Shown piece after piece: positions 58,699 to 64,000 of a DNA stretch of 64,000 bases. A program made the translations under genes and the position numbers. The stretch comes from Chitinophaga agri. Lineage in GTDB: Bacteria > Bacteroidota > Bacteroidia > Chitinophagales > Chitinophagaceae. The stretch is from NCBI RefSeq assembly GCF_010093065.1, contig NZ_CP048113.1:1302001-1366000 (forward strand). The letters run 5' to 3'. Below the pieces are notes generated by a model, which was not told the DNA's origin, ran no database searches, and worked only from the letters and a program-made list of their open reading frames with translations. Every line of letters starts with the position of its first letter. The first letter of the stretch is position 1.

Positions 58699-59715
58699 AT
58701 GAAATTTTGCAACAGTATACTTGAAACGATTGGCAACACTCCACTTGTGAAACTGCATCGCGTTACGGCCGGACTTCCATGCCCGGTATTCGCGAAAGTC
58801 GAATTTTTTAACCCCGGTAACTCTATTAAAGACCGTATGGCCCTCAAAATGGTAGAAGAGGCGGAAAAGAAGGGTTTACTAAAACCCGGCGGAACCATTA
58901 TTGAAGGCACCTCCGGCAATACTGGCATGGGGCTGGCACTCGCCGCGGTGATCAAGGGATATAAGTGTATTTTCACGACAACTGATAAACAATCCAAGGA
59001 AAAGGTAGATATACTCAAAGCAGTAGGTGCCGAAGTGATCGTATGTCCGACAAATGTCGAACCGGAGGATCCCCGCTCCTATTATTCCGTTTCCCGCAGA
59101 CTCTCTACCGAGATCCCCAACTCATTTTATGTGAACCAGTACGATAACCTCGCAAACCGGGATGCACACTATGAGCAGACGGGTCCGGAGATCTGGGACC
59201 AGACAGATGGTAAGATCACGCACCTCGTGGTAGCTACCGGTACGGGAGGTACGATCACCGGCGCGGGCAAGTTCCTGAAAGAAAAGAATCCCGCTATACA
59301 GGTCTGGGCGATAGACAGTTATGGCTCATTGCTGAAAAAGTATCATGAGACCGGAGAGATTGATATGAGCGAAGTATATCCCTACATTACGGAAGGTATC
59401 GGGGAAGACTTTGTGCCGGAGAACTATGACATGAACATCATTGACCGCTTTGAAAAAGTAACAGATAAAGATGGCGCGGTCATGGCCCGCCGTATCACCA
59501 AAGAGGAAGGCATCTTTGTAGGTTACTCTGCCGGCTCTGCCCTCTCAGGTCTGATCCAGCTGAAGAGTCACCTCAAACCGACGGACGTGGTAGTTGTCAT
59601 CTTCCATGATCACGGCAGCCGCTATGTAGGGAAAGTATACAATGATCAGTGGATGATGGAGCGTGGGTTCCTGGATGTAAAAACGGTGAAGGATGTGGTG
59701 AAATGGCCGTCGTAA
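58699..59715 (+). CDS. cystathionine beta-synthase/cysteine synthase, catalytic domain (prematurely ended)
   Basis: The start is ATG 58699 (MKFCNSILETIGNTPLVKL); 17 upstream residues do not fit the family. The 338-residue PLP enzyme shows NPGNSIKDRMALKM (PLP lysine, Lys44), IIEGTSGNTGMGLA, VATGTGGTITGAGKFLKEK and VGYSAGSALSG. It joins serine or O-acetylserine with homocysteine or sulfide. The frame ends in TAA at 59713, where the next frame continues with CBS domains, so the intact gene would run to 60058. The catalytic part seems complete and may function without its regulatory part. Confidence 0.9.
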   Translation: MKFCNSILETIGNTPLVKLHRVTAGLPCPVFAKVEFFNPGNSIKDRMALKMVEEAEKKGLLKPGGTIIEGTSGNTGMGLALAAVIKGYKCIFTTTDKQSKEKVDILKAVGAEVIVCPTNVEPEDPRSYYSVSRRLSTEIPNSFYVNQYDNLANRDAHYEQTGPEIWDQTDGKITHLVVATGTGGTITGAGKFLKEKNPAIQVWAIDSYGSLLKKYHETGEIDMSEVYPYITEGIGEDFVPENYDMNIIDRFEKVTDKDGAVMARRITKEEGIFVGYSAGSALSGLIQLKSHLKPTDVVVVIFHDHGSRYVGKVYNDQWMMERGFLDVKTVKDVVKWPS

Positions 59716-60058
59716 TCAGCCGCTCGTAACTATCACCCAGGAAGAGAAGGTAAGTGATGCCATCGTGAAAATGAAGAAATTCGACATCGAGCATTTACCG
59801 GTATTACATAACAATGAGATCGTAGGCGCTATTTCAGAAGGTGGACTCTTCAACCGGTTAATTGACGACGTCAACCTGAAAGATGCACAGATCAAACAGG
59901 TCATGCACGCTGCTTTCCCGGAAGTAAGCATGGATATGCCGATCGAAAAACTGTCCGCTTACATCAACAAGGAAAATGGAGCCGTGATCAGCAAAGACGA
60001 AAGCGGCAAACCGCATATCGTAACAAAATATGACATCATTCAGGCATTAGGAAGCTGA
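59716..60058 (+). pseudogene. C-terminal CBS-domain pair of cystathionine beta-synthase, out of frame
   Basis: In the +1 frame the reading NQPLVTITQEEKVSDAIVKM continues directly after the catalytic domain and leads into the CBS-domain motif DIEHLPVLHNNEIVGAISEGG, then a second CBS motif ending at 60058. This is the Bateman module expected at the end of a full-length cystathionine beta-synthase (about 450 residues). Ignoring the T at 59713 restores one frame. The first internal start (GTG 59765) would lose the first strand of the domain, so separate translation is unlikely to be normal. The cause could be mutation or a sequencing error. Confidence 0.8.
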
Positions 60059-60870
60059 TGCAAACGATGAAACAATATAAAGATCAGCTGGGGCGGGAAG
60101 TGGTGATACCATTCCCGCCCCGTCGTATTATATCGGTTGTACCATCGCAGACGGAGCTGTTGTTCGATCTCGGGCTGGAAGCCGAAGTAATTGGCATCAC
60201 GAAATTCTGTGTTCATCCGGAGCAGTGGTTCCGGATGAAGCAACGTATCGGAGGGACGAAGCAATTGCAGCTGGAACAGATATTGCAATTACAACCAGAT
60301 CTCGTGATTGCCAATAAGGAGGAAAACACGGCTGCGGACATCCAGTATCTCATGAAACATGTCCCGGTCTGGGTCAGTGATATCAAAAACCTGAACGATG
60401 CACTTGACATGATCAACTGTATAGGTGAAATAACCGGAACACTTCAACGAGCGCATGAAATAACACACTCTATCTCCATCAAATTCAGTGAATTATTAAA
60501 TCAAATAAAAGGCACTCAAAAACGTCCCTCTGCTTATTTTATCTGGCGGGAGCCGTGGATGGTAGCAGGCGGTGATACATTTATCAACCACCTGATGGGG
60601 TGCTGCGGACTGGAAAATGTATTTGCCGGGACACCCAGGTACCCGGTTGTCGACATAGCGGATCTCCCGGCTACAAAGTGTCAGCTCATACTCCTATCCT
60701 CCGAACCCTACCCATTTAAGGAACAGCATATCACCGAATTGTCAGCCGTTTTACCGGAAGCACATATACTATTGGTAGATGGAGAGATGTTTTCCTGGTA
60801 TGGCAGCCGGCTGGATAAAGCGGCAGATTACCTGTACAGGTTATGGAAGGATTTGTGTAATTGTCAATAA
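60058..60870 (+). CDS. periplasmic-binding-protein-like (BtuF/helical backbone metal receptor) without signal peptide
   Basis: A 270-residue protein. PRRIISVVPSQTELLFDLGLEAEVIGITKFCVHP is the typical start of cobalamin/iron-chelate binding proteins, and LQPDLVIANKEENTAADI follows. The C-terminal half holds RPSAYFIWREPWMVAGGDTFINHLMG. No signal peptide or lipobox is seen, so it is probably cytoplasmic or a non-transport relative; no permease or ATPase gene is nearby. Its ATG overlaps the stop of the CBS-domain frame by one base, so it is cotranscribed with the synthase gene. Confidence 0.8.
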   Translation: MQTMKQYKDQLGREVVIPFPPRRIISVVPSQTELLFDLGLEAEVIGITKFCVHPEQWFRMKQRIGGTKQLQLEQILQLQPDLVIANKEENTAADIQYLMKHVPVWVSDIKNLNDALDMINCIGEITGTLQRAHEITHSISIKFSELLNQIKGTQKRPSAYFIWREPWMVAGGDTFINHLMGCCGLENVFAGTPRYPVVDIADLPATKCQLILLSSEPYPFKEQHITELSAVLPEAHILLVDGEMFSWYGSRLDKAADYLYRLWKDLCNCQ

Positions 60871-60961
60871 AGAATAAAAATTTACGAGAAAAATGCCATT
60901 TTATTTCGTAAATCATTATAGATAATTACGAATTGTGCTATAATAGTTAATCTTTAGTACT

Positions 60962-60969
60962 TATATTTG
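60962..60969 (+). promoter_or_regulatory. candidate -7 box of the aldolase gene
   Basis: TATATTTG matches TAnnTTTG, 31 bases before the ATG at 61001. A TTG at 60933-60935 is too far upstream for the usual spacing. Confidence 0.5.
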
Positions 60970-61000
60970 CCATCCTTAAATGTAAAACAATCCGAAAGCT

Positions 61001-62068
61001 ATGGGAAAATACAGAGCTGGCGTGTTATTCGGCGAAGAGCTGGAAGCGCTGTACAATGATGCCAAGAATAACGCATTCGCAATGCCTGCCGTTAACGTGG
61101 TGGGAACCAATTCCGTAAACGCAGTACTGGAAACCGCTGCTAAAGTAAACTCACCTGTAATTATTCAGTTCTCCAATGGCGGTGCGCAGTTCTTTGCCGG
61201 TAAAGGAATGCCGAATGACAAGCTGCAGGCAAATATTGCTGGTGCGATCTCTGGTGCAAAACACGTACACGAAGTAGCTAAATACTACGGCGTTCCTGTA
61301 GTATTGCATACTGACCATGCTGCGAAAAAGTGGTTGCCATGGATTGATGGTCTGCTGGATGCGGGTGAACTGTTCATGAAACAGACAGGTCAGCCACTGT
61401 TTAGCTCCCACATGCTGGATCTTTCTGAAGAGCCACTGCACGAGAACATCGAAACTTCCGTAAAATATTTCGAAAGAATGAATAAACTGGGTATGTCCAT
61501 CGAAATCGAACTGGGCGTAACTGGTGGTGAAGAAGACGGTGTTGACAACTCCGGTGTAGAAAACGACAAACTGTATACACAGCCTGAAGAGGTATTCTAT
61601 GCATACGAAAACCTGGCTAAAGTAGGTAGCCGTTTCACTGTTGCTGCTGCTTTCGGTAACGTTCACGGCGTATACAGCCCGGGTAACGTTGAGCTGCGCC
61701 CGGTGATCCTGCACAACAGCCAGGAATTTGTACAGCAGAAACTGGGTACTGCTCCAAAACCAATCTACTATGTATTCCATGGTGGTTCAGGTTCTCCGAA
61801 ACATCAGATCGCTGAATCCCTGGGTTATGGCGTGATCAAAATGAACCTCGATACAGACATGCAGTGGGCATTCTGGGAAGGTATCCACGATTTCTACGAA
61901 GCGAAGAAAGATTATCTGCAGGCACAGCTGGGTAATCCGGAAGGCGCAGATAAGCCAAATAAAAAATACTACGATCCGCGCGTATGGCTGCGTAAAGGTG
62001 AAGAAACCTTTGTTAAACGCCTGGAAGAAGCATTCGCTGACCTGAACTGTGTTAACAGAAACGCATAA
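61001..62068 (+). CDS. fbaA: class II fructose-bisphosphate aldolase
   Basis: A 355-residue zinc enzyme of glycolysis/gluconeogenesis that cleaves fructose 1,6-bisphosphate. VPVVLHTDHAAKKWLPW holds the zinc histidine and catalytic Asp, SIEIELGVTGGEEDGVDNS follows, then NVHGVYSPGNVELRP and YYVFHGGSGSPKHQI with further zinc histidines, and KMNLDTDMQWAFWEG. This is the E. coli FbaA-type (IIA) with full length. It is monocistronic with its own promoter motif and a strong terminator. Confidence 0.97.
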   Translation: MGKYRAGVLFGEELEALYNDAKNNAFAMPAVNVVGTNSVNAVLETAAKVNSPVIIQFSNGGAQFFAGKGMPNDKLQANIAGAISGAKHVHEVAKYYGVPVVLHTDHAAKKWLPWIDGLLDAGELFMKQTGQPLFSSHMLDLSEEPLHENIETSVKYFERMNKLGMSIEIELGVTGGEEDGVDNSGVENDKLYTQPEEVFYAYENLAKVGSRFTVAAAFGNVHGVYSPGNVELRPVILHNSQEFVQQKLGTAPKPIYYVFHGGSGSPKHQIAESLGYGVIKMNLDTDMQWAFWEGIHDFYEAKKDYLQAQLGNPEGADKPNKKYYDPRVWLRKGEETFVKRLEEAFADLNCVNRNA

Positions 62069-62093
62069 TTACCGAAGCGGGACCACACTATAG

Positions 62094-62125
62094 ATCCTCA
62101 GGAAGTACTTCCTGAGGATTTTTTT
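62094..62125 (+). terminator. hairpin terminator of the aldolase gene
   Basis: ATCCTCAGGAAGT (62094-62106) is followed directly by its reverse complement (62107-62119) and then six T, 25 bases after the stop. Confidence 0.95.
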
Positions 62126-62278
62126 GTAACTGTATTTTTATTATAGGACTTATATATATATCTTTCCAATCAAATTATTGGTTGCCAGGTACTTTAATTA
62201 TAATTATGCCCTAAGCATACTTTGGAAGTTAATATAATTTGTATCTTGCACAACTATTTTGTAACCTAATAGCACAAT

Positions 62279-63127
62279 ATGTCAAGCTGGTTTAAGCGCA
62301 TTAAACAAGGCATTCAAACGTCTACAAGTGAGAAGAAAGAAGCGCCGGATGGGTTGTGGCACAAATGTCCTAACTGCAAAAAAACCTCTACAGTAAAAGA
62401 TCTGAAAGAGCACTTTTATGTATGCGACAAGTGTAATTACCACAATCGCATTAATTCGGCAGAGTATTTCGAGATTTTATTTGATAAAAATGAATTCGAA
62501 GAGCTGTTTGGCAACATCTATCCGAAAGACTTCCTCGGATTTAAAGACCTGAAGCCTTATGGTGCAAGGCTTGTTGAAGCTCAGAAGAAATCAGGCCTTA
62601 AAGACGCTATGCGTGTAGGGGTTGGTCAGGTATTGGGTAACGATCTGGTAATAGCCTGTATGGACTTCGCCTTTATCGGCGGTTCCATGGGTTCCGTGGT
62701 AGGTGAGAAGATCGCCCGCTCCATCGACTACTGTATCGCACACAAAATGCCGTTAATGGTGATCTCTAAATCAGGCGGCGCCCGTATGATGGAAAGCGCC
62801 TTCTCCCTGATGCAGATGGCCAAAACTTCCGCAAAACTGACACAGCTGGCAGATGCAAAACTGCCGTACATCTCCCTGATGACAGACCCGACTACTGGTG
62901 GTGTAACAGCCTCCTACGCGATGCTGGGTGACCTGAACATCGCGGAGCCAAAAGCACTGATCGGTTTCGCCGGTCCGCGCGTTATTAAGGAGACTATCAA
63001 AAAAGACCTGCCGGAAGGTTTCCAGAGTGCAGAGTTCCTGCTGGAACATGGCTTCCTGGACCTGATCATCGACCGTAAGGAGATGAAACAACGCCTGGCA
63101 GTGTTACTTGAACTGTTTAAAAAATAA
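62279..63127 (+). CDS. accD: acetyl-CoA carboxylase carboxyltransferase subunit beta
   Basis: A 282-residue subunit that, with AccA, transfers the carboxyl group from biotin to acetyl-CoA, the first step of fatty acid synthesis. The N-terminal zinc ribbon has the four cysteines in HKCPNCKKT and [10 protein letters not shown]. The crotonase-fold part shows [56 protein letters not shown] and [13 protein letters not shown]. Length is typical. accA is not in the window. Confidence 0.96.
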   Translation: MSSWFKRIKQGIQTSTSEKKEAPDGLWHKCPNCKKTSTVKDLKEHFYVCDKCNYHNRINSAEYFEILFDKNEFEELFGNIYPKDFLGFKDLKPYGARLVEAQKKSGLKDAMRVGVGQVLGNDLVIACMDFAFIGGSMGSVVGEKIARSIDYCIAHKMPLMVISKSGGARMMESAFSLMQMAKTSAKLTQLADAKLPYISLMTDPTTGGVTASYAMLGDLNIAEPKALIGFAGPRVIKETIKKDLPEGFQSAEFLLEHGFLDLIIDRKEMKQRLAVLLELFKK

Positions 63128-63137
63128 CAACAAAAGA

Positions 63138-63410
63138 GATTAGGAATTGAGAATCAGGAATTAAGAATTGAACCCGTTTCGTCTTAATACTTGACTCTTA
63201 ATTCCTAATTTTCGTTTACGTTCATCATTTTATTAATCCCAGCAAGAATATAGGAACCAGGATTAAACAATTGTGTCGCTTCGTACAGCTCAATGCCTGA
63301 TCCTACTTCCTAATTCTTAATTATTGATCGGCTTAGGACCCCGGAACCAGATAATTGCGCCAGTTCACACAGCTCAATTCCTACATCCTACCTCCTAACG
63401 CCTAATTTTT
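63138..63410. repeat. heptad repeat arms and a 90-bp tandem pair, locus 3
   Basis: The left arm 63138-63171 reads as heptads GGAATTG, AGAATCA, GGAATTA, AGAATTG. The right arm at 63195-63213 is in the opposite orientation. Two further diverged copies of about 70 bases (63253-63323 and 63343-63410), each starting GGAACCAG and ending in C-rich heptads, stand 90 bases apart. No gene is seen between accD and smpB. Confidence 0.8.
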
Positions 63411-63415
63411 TTCCC

Positions 63416-63853
63416 ATGGCAGAACTCAAGAACAGATCGGCATATTTCGAGTACGCAATAGAGGATAAGTATATCGCCGGCATGGTGCTGACAGGTACGG
63501 AGATCAAATCTATCCGTGGCAGTCGCGTGAGCTTTAACGATTCATTCTGCTATTTTAACAAAGGAGAATTGTTTGTCAGAAGCCTGCATATCGCCGAGTA
63601 TTCACACGGCACCTATGCTAATCATGATCCCCTTCGTGAACGTAAGTTACTGCTAACCAAGCGGGAACTCAGAAAACTTGAGAACAAGATCAAGGAAAGA
63701 GGCTATAGCATCATTCCATTGCGCATCTTTATTACCGACAAAAGCCTGGCTAAGATCGAGATCGGCCTGGGTAAAGGTAAAAAGCTGCACGACAAACGTG
63801 AAAGCATCAAGCAACGTGAAACGGACCGGGAGATCAGAAGATTCCTGAAATAA
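63416..63853 (+). CDS. smpB: SsrA-binding protein (trans-translation)
   Basis: A 145-residue protein that brings tmRNA to stalled ribosomes. It starts with AELKNRSAYFEYAIEDKYIAGMVLTGTEIKSIR, holds the VSFNDSFCYF block and ends in the basic tail KLHDKRESIKQRETDREIRRFLK that inserts in the mRNA channel. All family blocks are present and length is normal. No ssrA gene is recognised in the window. Confidence 0.97.
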   Translation: MAELKNRSAYFEYAIEDKYIAGMVLTGTEIKSIRGSRVSFNDSFCYFNKGELFVRSLHIAEYSHGTYANHDPLRERKLLLTKRELRKLENKIKERGYSIIPLRIFITDKSLAKIEIGLGKGKKLHDKRESIKQRETDREIRRFLK

Positions 63854-63874
63854 GAAAAATCCATTATCGAGCAT

Positions 63875-64000
63875 ATGCGAAACCGTTTCTGGTGGCTGAT
63901 AGCACCTATCCTATTTATCCTCTCCTGTAAATCAGGCGAAAAGTCGTACAACAAGGGACGATACGACGAAGCTGTTACATTATTTGTAAAGAAACTGCAA
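63875..64000 (+). CDS. probable outer-membrane lipoprotein with TPR-like start (3' end outside window)
   Basis: The frame opens at ATG 63875, 21 bases after smpB, and is still open at the window edge (42 codons). The N-terminus MRNRFWWLIAPILFILSC is a lipoprotein signal with the lipobox cysteine at residue 18. It is followed by SYNKGRYDEAVTLFVKKL, which resembles the start of a tetratricopeptide repeat. The full function cannot be told from this fragment. Confidence 0.7.
   Translation, partial: MRNRFWWLIAPILFILSCKSGEKSYNKGRYDEAVTLFVKKLQ

Overview
The window looks like chromosomal DNA from a Bacteroidota bacterium, most likely Chitinophaga or a close relative in the Chitinophagaceae. This rests on two giant secreted proteins with type IX secretion (T9SS) C-terminal sorting domains, Bacteroidota-type -7 boxes (TAnnTTTG) ahead of several genes, a half-size glycogen synthase-like gene beside panC/panD, and short Ppx and DUF2027/Smr proteins. 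The genus is an inference; no rRNA lies in the window. No tRNA, CRISPR array or intact insertion sequence was recognised.

Bases 1 to about 33,800 form a large exopolysaccharide/capsule locus. It holds a phosphoglycosyl transferase that would start the lipid-linked glycan (13838-14992, with an odd receiver-like N-terminus), soluble and membrane glycosyltransferases (1-743, 8696-9826, 11720-12643, 12627-13838, 15917-17107, 30159-31838), a Wzx-type flippase (6459-7796) and a Wzy/O-antigen-ligase-like protein (27969-29408). It also holds a Wzz/Wzc-like copolymerase (24542-26731) and a half-length TolC-like outer-membrane protein (29415-30143). Tailoring enzymes are one hexapeptide acyltransferase, two acyltransferase-3 proteins, an asparagine-synthase-type amidotransferase and a methyltransferase. 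Three secreted proteins share an esterase-type alpha/beta hydrolase domain: two giants (1487 and 2326 residues), in which it is fused to beta-helix/PKD or FN3/PA14/LamG arrays and a T9SS signal, and one stand-alone 261-residue enzyme. They are good candidates for surface enzymes that bind and deacylate the glycan. A 38-residue membrane peptide is hidden between the acyltransferase and ligase genes.

Bases 34,200 to 46,000 are housekeeping and metabolic genes: metK, a half-size glycogen synthase-like gene, panC, panD, a YbhN/LPG-synthase-type membrane protein, ppk and ppx, panB, then a DUF1338 enzyme plus an ALDH7 dehydrogenase that together suggest lysine catabolism through 2-oxoadipate. A 166-bp cluster of nested palindromes (34023-34188) sits just before metK.

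Bases 46,400 to 64,000 carry a subtilase with a large insertion, a DUF4870 gene, the RNase P RNA gene (rnpB), a DUF2027/Smr gene, DoxX, an amino acid permease and a polyprenyl diphosphate synthase. A colinear run bioD, 5-formyl-THF cyclo-ligase, lpxK and rnr follows on the minus strand. On the plus strand come a cystathionine beta-synthase gene split by an apparent one-base frameshift, a BtuF-like binding protein, class II fructose-bisphosphate aldolase, accD, smpB and the start of a TPR-type lipoprotein gene.

Scattered through the intergenic regions is a family of degenerate heptanucleotide repeats (consensus GGAATTA). At three loci the repeats form inward-facing inverted arms.
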